DNA of 64,000 bases from assembly GCA_019751815.1 (NCBI GenBank), contig JAIEMW010000004.1:167933-231932 (forward strand), in the 5' to 3' direction. Position numbers and translations under genes: made by a program. Under the pieces are notes generated by a model. That model was not told the DNA's origin. It ran no database searches and saw only the letters and a list, made by a program, of their open reading frames with translations. Within the stretch, counting starts at the first letter, position 1, and every line of letters starts with the position of its first letter. Below, one piece after another: positions 57,001 through 64,000 of the stretch. This stretch comes from Cyanobacteriota bacterium (lineage in GTDB: Bacteria > Cyanobacteriota > Vampirovibrionia > Vampirovibrionales > Vampirovibrionaceae).

Positions 57001-57803
57001 AAAAGCTGAAAGACATTGGCTTCAATACCTATGAGGCCAAAGTCTATCTAACCCTGCTGAAACATCACCCAGCCACAGGCTATGAGGTGAGCAAAGAGTC
57101 TGGGGTGCCTCAAGCACGGGCCTATGATACTTTAAAGGCTCTGGAAAACGCCGGAGTAGTAGTCCCGATTGACGGCAAGCCCGTCACTTATCTGCCAATC
57201 TCTCCCTCTGAACTGCTCGATCGGCACGAGCGCTCCTTCAAAAATTCGATTAATTTTCTGCGGGATTCTTTGCCCAATATGGGCAACGAGACCATTGAGC
57301 CCATCTTGAATATTCGCGGGTCCGATTCCACATTTAAGCAAATCCGCGACATGATTGAGCACGCCAAGCAATCCATTTTTATTGAGATCTGGAGCGATGA
57401 CGCACTGGCCATTGAGGATAACCTCAGACGGGCTGCGGCTCGTGGGGTGGATATCAAGATTGTGGGCTACAACCAAGTACCTTTCACCTTTTGTGATGTC
57501 TACGCCCACGGGCTTGCCCAGGATATTGAAACCTCTCTGGGGGGTCGCTGGCTGATTATGTCTGTCGATGACAGCGAGGGGATTATCGGGCATGTGCCCA
57601 CCACGGATTCTAGCCCGCGTGCCGTATATACCCGTAACCCGGGAATCGTTTTCATTATCAAAGAACTTGTCGTTCATGATATCTTCCTGTTAGACGTGGA
57701 GAAAAATCTCCAGAACGAGATTGAACACGTCTACGGCCACACGATGATGAAGCTGCGCAACAAGATTTTTGGCGAGCACACCTCTGTGATGGTCCATCAT
57801 TAG
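56985..57803 (+). CDS. TrmB-family transcriptional regulator
   Basis: 272 residues. N-terminal winged helix: LKDIGFNTYEAKVYLTLLKH, ATGYEVSKESGVPQARAYDTLKALENAG, with the PVTYLPISPSELL wing. The C-terminal TrmB effector domain (about 100-260: SIFIEIWSDDALAIEDNLRRAAARGVDI, GGRWLIMSVDDSEGIIG) resembles a phospholipase-D-like fold that binds sugars in archaeal TrmB. Such regulators control sugar uptake and metabolism; glgA lies downstream on the other strand. Consensus promoter and palindrome upstream argue for autoregulation. GTG start. Confidence 0.9.
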   Translation: MEDLIEKLKDIGFNTYEAKVYLTLLKHHPATGYEVSKESGVPQARAYDTLKALENAGVVVPIDGKPVTYLPISPSELLDRHERSFKNSINFLRDSLPNMGNETIEPILNIRGSDSTFKQIRDMIEHAKQSIFIEIWSDDALAIEDNLRRAAARGVDIKIVGYNQVPFTFCDVYAHGLAQDIETSLGGRWLIMSVDDSEGIIGHVPTTDSSPRAVYTRNPGIVFIIKELVVHDIFLLDVEKNLQNEIEHVYGHTMMKLRNKIFGEHTSVMVHH

Positions 57804-57825
57804 CCACTATTTAAAGGATAGCCTG

Positions 57826-58044
57826 ATGGAAACCCCAGCTAAACCAGTCAAAAAGAACAGTGCCGCCCTTGAAAAAATGATGGGCATTTTGACCGCCGTC
57901 TTCTTTGGTGGGGTGTTGCTCTATTCCATTCTGCCAGAAGGGCCGGTTCGCGGCAGTACAATTGGGGTTTTTAGCTGCGGAACGTACATGCTGCTCTACC
58001 GCTGGCTCTTCCCGCCTAAAGTGACTGTCAAAAAGCCGGATTAG
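57826..58044 (+). CDS. Small two-helix membrane protein
   Basis: 72 residues, 22 bases after the TrmB-type gene, with AAAGGATAG upstream. Two hydrophobic segments (ILTAVFFGGVLLYSIL and STIGVFSCGTYMLLYRWLF) flanked by Lys-rich ends. Not recognised. Operon position suggests it shares the regulator's control. Confidence 0.65.
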   Translation: METPAKPVKKNSAALEKMMGILTAVFFGGVLLYSILPEGPVRGSTIGVFSCGTYMLLYRWLFPPKVTVKKPD

Positions 58045-58062
58045 GCCAGCTATAAAGGCCAG

Positions 58063-58683
58063 TCAAGCCTTCGTTTCTGTCTTGAAAAAACGTTGACTTT
58101 CAATCAGGACAGGCAGTCCACGAATTAGGCAAAAAGCCACTGTCCCGTAAAGCGCAATAGCCACAGGCCATTCTAGTTGATGCTGCCAAGTTTCTCGGAT
58201 GCCACTGGGTCCCGGTCCTGGCATATGAAGCAAAATCACCAGACTAAAGGCAACTGCCTTACAAGCGGCATAGGTCCAACGACTAAAGCGCGAGCTGACC
58301 AGTAATATGCCCACGGGACTTTGCATCATCGACGACTTACCAAAGGCGGTATACCCTTGCTCAGTACCCATCGCACGAAACCCGTCTACCAGGACCCCGC
58401 GGACTATCACTGCCATCACCATCCACAGCGGCACCCAATTCAAGGCCAAAAACAACAGCCAGTAGACTTGCTCCACCACCCGGTCGCCCAAAATATCAAA
58501 CATGGCCCCAAAGCGACTGGTCTCATTGAATTTACGGGCCAAGTAACCATCCAGCCCGTCCATCCAGATAATCAGCACAGTCAAAACAAAGGCCCACCAG
58601 TAATGATCGTGAGAGCGAGCAAGCAGCAACCAGGCCACCACAAAGCACAGCAGCATTCGCATTAATGTCACCCAGTTGGCCAT
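58063..58683 (-). CDS. CDP-alcohol phosphatidyltransferase (PgsA-like)
   Basis: Phospholipid head-group synthase of the inner membrane. Signature D42-x2-D45-G46-x2-A49-R50-x8-G59-x3-D63-x3-D67 complete (MDGLDGYLARKF...FGAMFDILGDR). About five membrane helices. 206 residues from the ATG at 58683, which overlaps the glgA stop by one base (TAATG). PGP synthase is likeliest, but other alcohol acceptors are possible. Confidence 0.88.
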   Translation of the reverse strand: MANWVTLMRMLLCFVVAWLLLARSHDHYWWAFVLTVLIIWMDGLDGYLARKFNETSRFGAMFDILGDRVVEQVYWLLFLALNWVPLWMVMAVIVRGVLVDGFRAMGTEQGYTAFGKSSMMQSPVGILLVSSRFSRWTYAACKAVAFSLVILLHMPGPGPSGIRETWQHQLEWPVAIALYGTVAFCLIRGLPVLIESQRFFKTETKA

Positions 58684-60137
58684 TATCTCACCCCGCTTTC
58701 TTGTCGTTGATTCCGGTATAAACGCTGATAGGCACGCGCACTGTGTTGCCACGAAAAATCTTGCACCATCGCACGCACCACTGCCTGTTGCCAGGCGGGC
58801 TGTTGATGATCATAACATGTGGTCACCTGCTGCATCGCACGGAACAATGCACTGGGGCTGGGCTCAGCAAACCAAAAGCCGGTTGCTTCCTCTGGAAACT
58901 GCTGCCAGTCCACCACGGTATCACAGAGTCCACCGGTGGCTCTTACTAAGGGCAGAGAGCCGTAGCGCATCGCCATCAATTGACTCAGCCCACAAGGCTC
59001 ATAGCGGCTGGGCATCAGGAAAACATCAGACCCCGCGTAGATTTGCTGTGCCATTGCGAGATGAAAGCCCCCATAAAAAGCGATAGATTCTGGATGTCGA
59101 GCGGCCAGTTCTCTCAGTGCCGCCTCAAAATAAGGGTCTCCTGTGCCTAAAATCACCCATTGGGCAAAAGGAATGGGTTGATTTTCCCAAATTGAAAGCG
59201 CCCCAATCAAGAGATCAATCCCTTTTTGATCCACCAACCGGCTGACCATCCCCATTAAGGGAAGTTCAGGGCGGTAGGGGAGACCAGTTTCTCCGCAAAG
59301 AGCTTGTTTACAGGCTGCTTTCCCCTCTAAATAAGTATTATTGTCATACCGCCGGGCAAGAAACATATCTGTCGCCGGGTTGACCAAGACCGTATCAATC
59401 CCGTTCACAATCCCGATCACTGTATCCTGACGACTTCGCAATAGTCCGTCCAGCCCGGCACCGCCTTCAGGCGTTTGGATTTCGGCCGCATAGCGCGGAG
59501 AGACCGCTGTAATCCAATCCGCATAGCGAATCCCTTGGGCCAAAATGTTTTCCGGCCAGGCAGGCCCCTGATAGCCCACATTGTGAATGGTCAGTATCGA
59601 TTGTTTAGGCAGTGTGTCTGGGTCACCAGCCTCTCGGGCCTCGGGCAGTAGTTTGGCGAGGAGTGCTGTGTGCCAGTCATGCAGGTGCAAGGTCTCGACG
59701 CGGAGATGCAAAAGAGAGAGCGCCGGGAGTACTGCAAAGCAAAAGTCACAGTAGGCGGCCCGCTCCGCGTCAAAACTACCAGCTTGATAAGGCCCGGGCC
59801 AGGTCCCAAAGGTGTGGGGGAAGTCTAGAAAATACACTGGGACTGTATTAGAGGCCCCTTTAAGCTCCGTCTGCCAAATGGCAGAAACCCTTTGTTGTAG
59901 TAACAATTCGGCACCCAACAGCGTCGTGTCGCTTGCATTACTGGCAGACCAGCAACACTGCCATCCCATCGCATCGGGATCTAAGTTTCCGTAACGCGGG
60001 AGCATCACAGCCACAGACTCGCCCAAGTTGTCTAAGGCCAAAGGCAGAGAGCCGATCACGTCCCCCAGACCTCCCACCTTCATCCATGGGGCGGATTCTG
60101 CAGCCACAAATAAGACATTGATATCGGTATTTTTCAA
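58683..60137 (-). CDS. glgA: Glycogen (starch) synthase, ADP-glucose type
   Basis: GT5 glycosyltransferase that elongates alpha-1,4-glucan. N-terminal FVAAESAPWMKVGGLGDVIGS with the ADP-glucose-binding K20-x-G-G-L; TIHNVGYQGPAW; C-terminal GMVSRLVDQKGIDLL, FLMPSRYEPCGLSQLMAMRYG and RATGGLCDTV. 484 residues, normal. The start appears to be TTG at 60137. Confidence 0.95.
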   Translation of the reverse strand: MKNTDINVLFVAAESAPWMKVGGLGDVIGSLPLALDNLGESVAVMLPRYGNLDPDAMGWQCCWSASNASDTTLLGAELLLQQRVSAIWQTELKGASNTVPVYFLDFPHTFGTWPGPYQAGSFDAERAAYCDFCFAVLPALSLLHLRVETLHLHDWHTALLAKLLPEAREAGDPDTLPKQSILTIHNVGYQGPAWPENILAQGIRYADWITAVSPRYAAEIQTPEGGAGLDGLLRSRQDTVIGIVNGIDTVLVNPATDMFLARRYDNNTYLEGKAACKQALCGETGLPYRPELPLMGMVSRLVDQKGIDLLIGALSIWENQPIPFAQWVILGTGDPYFEAALRELAARHPESIAFYGGFHLAMAQQIYAGSDVFLMPSRYEPCGLSQLMAMRYGSLPLVRATGGLCDTVVDWQQFPEEATGFWFAEPSPSALFRAMQQVTTCYDHQQPAWQQAVVRAMVQDFSWQHSARAYQRLYRNQRQESGVR

Positions 60138-60197
60138 GCGGGGCGGCCTGTCTCTATCGCTTTAATATACGGGCGCTTCAATTTACGGGGCCAAGAC

Positions 60198-60626
60198 TTA
60201 TTGAGCGGGTGAGGGCGCGGCTCCTGCAGGGGCACTCTCTGTCACAGCCACTTTTTCCACACCAGCCGTTTGGGCCGCATCCATCGCATGGGTCATTGCA
60301 TTGTGAGTGGCATTGGGATCCACATCAATCACCACCCCATCCGGCTTAGCGTTCTTCAATTCTCGAATAGCATTACTCAGCATCAAAGCACTCACTTCTT
60401 TTTGGTCGATTGAGAAGCGGTCTTGTCCGTCAATATGGATTTGTACCGTCTTGGGTTGCTCTTTGGTATCAGCCGAGGGCCCCACAGAGGGAACTGCTAG
60501 CTTTAGTCCGGGATATTGCAGCATCGGGGCAACCACCATCATGATAATCAGCAGCACCAGAAAGATATCTGTCAGTGGCGTGATATTGATCTCAGTAAAA
60601 AGCTGTTTTCTTTTCCCCGTGTTCAT
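60198..60626 (-). CDS. exbD: ExbD/TolR-family proton-channel subunit, second paralogue
   Basis: 142 residues. LFTEINITPLTDIFLVLLIIMMVVAP is the ExbD transmembrane helix with the essential Asp in PLTD. The periplasmic part is distinct from the first paralogue, and the C-terminus is Ala/Pro-rich (ESAPAGAAPSPAQ). It overlaps the preceding exbD by 4 bases (ATGA). Confidence 0.93.
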   Translation of the reverse strand: MNTGKRKQLFTEINITPLTDIFLVLLIIMMVVAPMLQYPGLKLAVPSVGPSADTKEQPKTVQIHIDGQDRFSIDQKEVSALMLSNAIRELKNAKPDGVVIDVDPNATHNAMTHAMDAAQTAGVEKVAVTESAPAGAAPSPAQ

Positions 60627-61069
60627 GAAGTAGGCTCTTCCGATTTAAGCTCAGACTCCCGCTCGTCGCTGAGGGGCTCTCCGGCAACAGTCACTTTTTG
60701 GTATTCGGCATCCCGGGCGGCATTAAAGACTTTGAGGACAGCACTGCTCTTGGTTTTCCCATCAGCACGCACCACCACATTTTTTTCTTCCATTTTGCCG
60801 GCTTTCTCTTTTAGAATAGAGACTAGTTCACTCTCATTGACGGCCTTTCCGTCAATGTAGATCCCGCCTTCTGTGGTCACTTCCACAATCAGCTTGCCTT
60901 GCTCCATCGCCATCCCGCCTTGGATTTTGGGCGGCTTAATCGACTGGTTTTGCTGCTGCATCAAGGGGGCAACCACCATCATAATGATCAGCAACACGAG
61001 AAAAATATCGGTCAGCGGGGTGATATTAATCTCGTTAAACACCTGTTTATGTTTGCCTGAGGAATGCAT
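60623..61069 (-). CDS. exbD: ExbD/TolR-family proton-channel subunit, first paralogue
   Basis: 148 residues. VFNEINITPLTDIFLVLLIIMMV carries the same proton-relay Asp; the periplasmic region includes YIDGKAVNESELVSILKEKA and VVVRADGKTKSSAVLKVFNAA, typical of ExbD. 46 bases after exbB. Confidence 0.93.
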   Translation of the reverse strand: MHSSGKHKQVFNEINITPLTDIFLVLLIIMMVVAPLMQQQNQSIKPPKIQGGMAMEQGKLIVEVTTEGGIYIDGKAVNESELVSILKEKAGKMEEKNVVVRADGKTKSSAVLKVFNAARDAEYQKVTVAGEPLSDERESELKSEEPTS

Positions 61070-61115
61070 GGCGGGGTATGCCTTTTTATTCGGTTGATTC
61101 GTTCGTCTCTACGGC

Positions 61116-61766
61116 CTACATACTGCGGGCATAGCCACCACCTGTGGCGGGGCTTTGCTCATCAGCAAAGCTCAAAAAGAGCAATTTCAGAAGCTGGAAG
61201 TCGTCCTCATAACGGTTCACAATGGTTTGGAACCAGTTATTGAGGGCAACAGCGGCAATGGCCACACCCAGACCAAAGGCCGTGGCGATTAGAGCAGAAC
61301 CAATCCCAAACATAATCTGCGGGGCGCCTGTGGCAGACCCTGCCTTAGAGAGTTCACCAAAGGTGAGTAGAATCCGAATAACCGTTCCAAACAAGCCAAG
61401 ATACGGACAGATGGTGGCAATGGTTCCTAACACGGAGAGGCGCTTTTCTAACTTCCGCCCTGCCAAGGCGACCGTAATATCGTAGGAACGCTCAAAATCC
61501 CCATGTTGTTCTTGCAGCACACGGAGTCCTTCTTCAGACACTTCTCCAATCACCCCACCCACTTGGGCACTCAGCACCTGGGCATTTTCCAGATTGCTGC
61601 GTTGAAGCTCTCGTTGCAAGCGGTGAATAAACTGCACCACATCGCGTTTATTCTTGTTGTAATAGACCAGGCGGTCCCAGGCAACAGCTGCGGTTAACAC
61701 TGAGCACAGCACAATGGGCATTAGGACCATCCAGTCGTGCTGAATCGCAAATAAAATGAGTTCCAT
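61116..61766 (-). CDS. exbB: ExbB/TolQ/MotA-family proton-channel protein
   Basis: 216 residues with three membrane helices: one N-terminal (WMVLMPIVLCSVLTAAVAW) and a pair around LGTIATICPYLGLFGTVIRIL and IGSALIATAFGLGVAIAAVALNNWF, which hold the family motifs. Works with ExbD to energise TonB. The four genes tonB-exbB-exbD-exbD are in one direction. Confidence 0.93.
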   Translation of the reverse strand: MELILFAIQHDWMVLMPIVLCSVLTAAVAWDRLVYYNKNKRDVVQFIHRLQRELQRSNLENAQVLSAQVGGVIGEVSEEGLRVLQEQHGDFERSYDITVALAGRKLEKRLSVLGTIATICPYLGLFGTVIRILLTFGELSKAGSATGAPQIMFGIGSALIATAFGLGVAIAAVALNNWFQTIVNRYEDDFQLLKLLFLSFADEQSPATGGGYARSM

Positions 61767-61858
61767 GGGGTTATATGCTCCTTCCGTGACGTGGCTTGAC
61801 CATCATAATGCCAATCGACTCTTTGCTCAAGTGTCCGTGCTTCAACTTGACCGAACCC

Positions 61859-62965
61859 TTACCGAGCACCAGAACCAAGGACCTTATAGTCAAACGTGAA
61901 GACAATGGGCACTGATTGACCGGTGTAGGTGGGCGGCAAAGGCTGAAAGGGCGCAGAAACCTGCACCGCTGCAATGGCTGCTAGATCCGCTTCTGGATTT
62001 CCAGAACTGGTTTGCACACTGATTTTTTCCAACTTACCCTCTCTCCCTATCTCAAAATTGAGGATGACCAGGCGAGTCGCCGCCCCTCGAGGAGGATGCC
62101 AATTTCGGGCCAGACGCCGTTTCAGTTCAGCAACATAGGGTCCAAACTCATTTTGCAGTGCATTGACACCGGGTGTTTTAGCAGCGCCCGCTTCTGGGTT
62201 GAGAGGACGTTGGCCTGTTGCAGTGCCGATATGCAGTGCCCCTTCTGGGCTGATTAACAAAGGGCTTGCCGCTTGCGCTGCTTGGGCAGCAGCGGGGTTG
62301 GAAGAAGTAACGACGGGCCCACTCGGGCTGTTTTGCGCCGTTATTTGCTGTGTGATAGATGTCATATTTCTGATATCACTCTGCTTGGCAAGTTTGGGGG
62401 GAGTAAACCCAAGTAGATAAAACCCTTTGGGGCTTTGCGTTGTAATTTTGGGCTTCGGGGCCTGTTGCTCTGGTTTTGGCTGTTGCTCTGGTTTGGGCTG
62501 TGATTCTTGTTGCTGCTTGGGCTGTGCTTGCTGCTGTTTAACTTGCTGCTGAGGTTTTTGAAAGACCGGCTGCTGCGGCAGTTGTGTTTCACTCTCTTCG
62601 GGAGAAACTTCACGAGCTGGGTCTGGTTTTCCGCCGGCCTCTTGATTGTTTGCTGCAGAAAATTGAGCGGTGACGGGAGGTTTCACCTGAGTCTTGGGCA
62701 CAATAATAAATTCAATATCTTTGGGTTGGTTTATGGGAGGCTTCATGAACCAGTCAAATAAATGCAAATTGAGGTGAAATAGGAAATTGAGCAGCCACAA
62801 CACAAGCGTCAGAAGGGCCAGCCACGCAACGGGTGCCAGCAAATGCATGCCAAAGGAGATTCCCACCGAATAACGAAAGGGTAACTCACCCTCACTGGTA
62901 GTGAGAGCGATGCTTCGCTTGAGATTATGAGCCGGACTGGCTAATTGAGAGGCAGATTGAGGCAT
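61859..62965 (-). CDS. tonB: TonB-family energy transducer
   Basis: 368 residues. N-terminal membrane anchor (about 38-66, LAPVAWLALLTLVLWLLNFLF), a long Pro/Gln/Lys-rich periplasm-spanning region (about 110-180), and the TonB C-terminal domain (YVAELKRRLARNWHPPRGAAT, VILNFEIGREGKLEKISVQT, FQPLPPTYTG). A YxxxL/R-R..NWxPP pattern is typical. It ends 92 bases before exbB. No TonB-dependent receptor gene is seen in the window. Confidence 0.92.
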   Translation of the reverse strand: MPQSASQLASPAHNLKRSIALTTSEGELPFRYSVGISFGMHLLAPVAWLALLTLVLWLLNFLFHLNLHLFDWFMKPPINQPKDIEFIIVPKTQVKPPVTAQFSAANNQEAGGKPDPAREVSPEESETQLPQQPVFQKPQQQVKQQQAQPKQQQESQPKPEQQPKPEQQAPKPKITTQSPKGFYLLGFTPPKLAKQSDIRNMTSITQQITAQNSPSGPVVTSSNPAAAQAAQAASPLLISPEGALHIGTATGQRPLNPEAGAAKTPGVNALQNEFGPYVAELKRRLARNWHPPRGAATRLVILNFEIGREGKLEKISVQTSSGNPEADLAAIAAVQVSAPFQPLPPTYTGQSVPIVFTFDYKVLGSGAR

Positions 62966-63040
62966 GGATTGACTCTGATATTAACAGAGGCACGCCTGAT
63001 GACGACGTGCCTCTGGAGGAAAGTTTAACACAGGAGGGGA

Positions 63041-64000
63041 CTAGCCACCGTAATTATAGTTATACGGCTGTTGCTGATTAGGATCAGGCTGTCCGTACTG
63101 CTGATAAGATCCGGGCTGCTGTTGATTATACCCACCCTGTTGTGCTGGATAACCATATCCAGGGGCGTAATTATTGGGTTGATAATTGGGTGCATAGCCC
63201 TGATTGCCGTAACCACCTGCTGAAGGAGCAGTGGTTAAGGGTTGATCCAGGACGATATTGACTGGTTGCCCTGCTGGCAAGACCGCTTCTTCTCCTTTTT
63301 TGAAGGCAGCATACAAGGCACCGCTACCAGCACCCACGGCTGTTCCAAAGACTGCACCCCGCCCAACACGACCACCTGATAGCGGTCCTAAAGCTGTTCC
63401 AAGGGCAGCTCCCAAGCCAGCACCAACCCCCGTATTGAGAGCGGCTTTACCAAGGCGTCCTTTGGTGGTACCGCCACGAATAATGCCTGAGCCGTCTTCA
63501 GTCTGAATACGAGCTGACAGGGGGACACGCTGTCCGTTGGGAGTGGTGGCTCCGGTAAAGCGAATCACGAGTTCACCCGGTTTCCCAGTCCGGCCAGCTG
63601 ACTGTGAAGAGACCACTTGACCTTCCAGCTGACTGCCGGCAGACAGGATGACGGCGCCGCCTGCGGCTAAATCTGACCCTAAAGTGGCCGTGATTTGTTG
63701 CCCAGGATAGGCATTTTGACTGCTAAGAGGGGTTTGAAGACTGGCAGTGATGAAGCTTCCTGCAGGGGCAGTGACCACACGCCCTTGCAACGGGGGAAGA
63801 TTTTGAGCCAAGGCCGGTGCAACTTGAGGGTTAAAAGCAGGAGCCGGGTTATAGCCTTCTGTCTGTGTCAGCGGCGGCAAAGCTTGAGAGGACTGGCTAG
63901 CCTTCGGAGTGGTGACCGTTGCCGGTTTACTGGCCGTATTGGTCTGCTTGGCAAAGCCGGGCAAACTGAGACTGAACAAACTGATCAGGGTCACGCCTGT
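63041..64000 (-). CDS. Secreted Gly/Tyr/Gln-rich protein with a glycine-zipper region, 5'-truncated
   Basis: The frame is open to the window edge; the visible N-terminal part (SLFSLSLPGFAKQ) is the end of a signal peptide, so the start is just outside. Residues about 65-170 are beta-rich (VVTAPAGSFITASLQTPL, PGQQITATLGSDL, RVPLSARIQTEDG) and could form a TrbI/VirB10-like beta domain. About 175-240 is a Gly/Ala membrane-inserting or glycine-zipper segment (AALNTGVGAGLGAALGTALG). The C-terminal 70 residues are a Tyr/Gln/Pro/Asn-rich tail of low complexity. Upstream of tonB on the same strand; function not recognised. Confidence 0.75.
   Translation of the reverse strand, partial: TGVTLISLFSLSLPGFAKQTNTASKPATVTTPKASQSSQALPPLTQTEGYNPAPAFNPQVAPALAQNLPPLQGRVVTAPAGSFITASLQTPLSSQNAYPGQQITATLGSDLAAGGAVILSAGSQLEGQVVSSQSAGRTGKPGELVIRFTGATTPNGQRVPLSARIQTEDGSGIIRGGTTKGRLGKAALNTGVGAGLGAALGTALGPLSGGRVGRGAVFGTAVGAGSGALYAAFKKGEEAVLPAGQPVNIVLDQPLTTAPSAGGYGNQGYAPNYQPNNYAPGYGYPAQQGGYNQQQPGSYQQYGQPDPNQQQPYNYNYGG

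Noticed and set aside
62450-62610. Dispersed Gln/Pro codon repeats in tonB as a special repeat element
   Set aside because: This is ordinary low complexity of the TonB periplasmic linker, expected in the family.

Overview
The window (about 50% GC by eye) comes from a chromosome of a flagellated, diderm, heterotrophic bacterium. The diderm envelope is shown by the P- and L-ring genes flgI/flgH, TonB/ExbB/ExbD, LspA and secreted proteins. The mix of cyanobacteria-like genes (a stand-alone arginine dihydrolase/DDAH-type amidinotransferase, GlgA glycogen synthase, an Orn/Lys/Arg-decarboxylase-fold enzyme beside PNPase), a polyhydroxyalkanoate (PHA) locus, a HemN/HemY haem route and many unrecognised secreted or membrane proteins would fit a non-photosynthetic cyanobacterial relative (Vampirovibrionia/'Melainabacteria'). 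That assignment is an inference; no marker here proves it. I see no insertion sequence, prophage, integrase, rRNA or CRISPR array.

Layout. 1-4.6 kb: 3' part of pnp, a PLP decarboxylase-fold gene, tRNA-His and a LOG-family gene. 4.6-9.7 kb: a secreted unknown, then a compact PHA locus (phasin-like gene divergent from phaR, then phaE-like, phaC, phaJ-like). 9.7-11.6 kb: a sugar N-acyltransferase/aminotransferase pair for an N-acylated amino sugar. 11.6-17.2 kb: a large P-loop/HEAT-repeat protein, a membrane-anchored peroxiredoxin-like protein, and an envelope-stress type operon (Spy/CpxP-like sensor, ECF sigma factor, zinc-binding anti-sigma) with a recognisable ECF promoter. 17.2-22.4 kb: unknown genes, two candidate small ORFs, a solitary adenine DNA methyltransferase and a prepilin-like small protein. 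22.4-27.6 kb: haem operon hemE-hemN-hemH-hemY. 27.8-32.4 kb: an Na+/solute symporter coupled to a P-loop ATPase and a small coiled-coil membrane protein, then rluD and lspA. 33.6-42.3 kb: a long flagellar operon (slt, flgF, flgG, flgA, flgH, flgI, flgJ N-domain, unknown gene, flgN, flgK, flgL). 42.7-48 kb: arginine dihydrolase, queF, an acidic repeat protein and two unknown coupled genes. 48.3-56.8 kb: dicarboxylate symporter, folD, Old Yellow Enzyme, superoxide dismutase, DUF309, a duplicated-domain protein, murA, TPR protein and rplI. 57-64 kb: TrmB-type regulator, CDP-alcohol phosphatidyltransferase, glgA, and a TonB-ExbB-ExbD-ExbD system.

How it fits together: carbon and energy storage is represented twice (PHA and glycogen). 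The PHA genes share a 13-base operator-like sequence that is a good candidate PhaR site. The flagellar operon covers export-dependent rod, ring and hook-filament junction parts, with rod-binding FlgJ and the peptidoglycan lyase as separate proteins. Several promoters and operators can be read directly: TTGACA-17-TATACT followed by a TACTACT/AGTAGTA palindrome before the TrmB gene, a palindrome over the -35 box of the Old Yellow Enzyme gene, and the ECF promoter.

The most unusual signal is not a gene. Short (10-18 bp) imperfect head-to-tail duplications occur at many gene edges, repeatedly across stop or start codons, and also in frame inside coding regions. This looks like a genome-specific mutational habit and is documented in the findings. 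All functional calls are from motif reading, without database searches.
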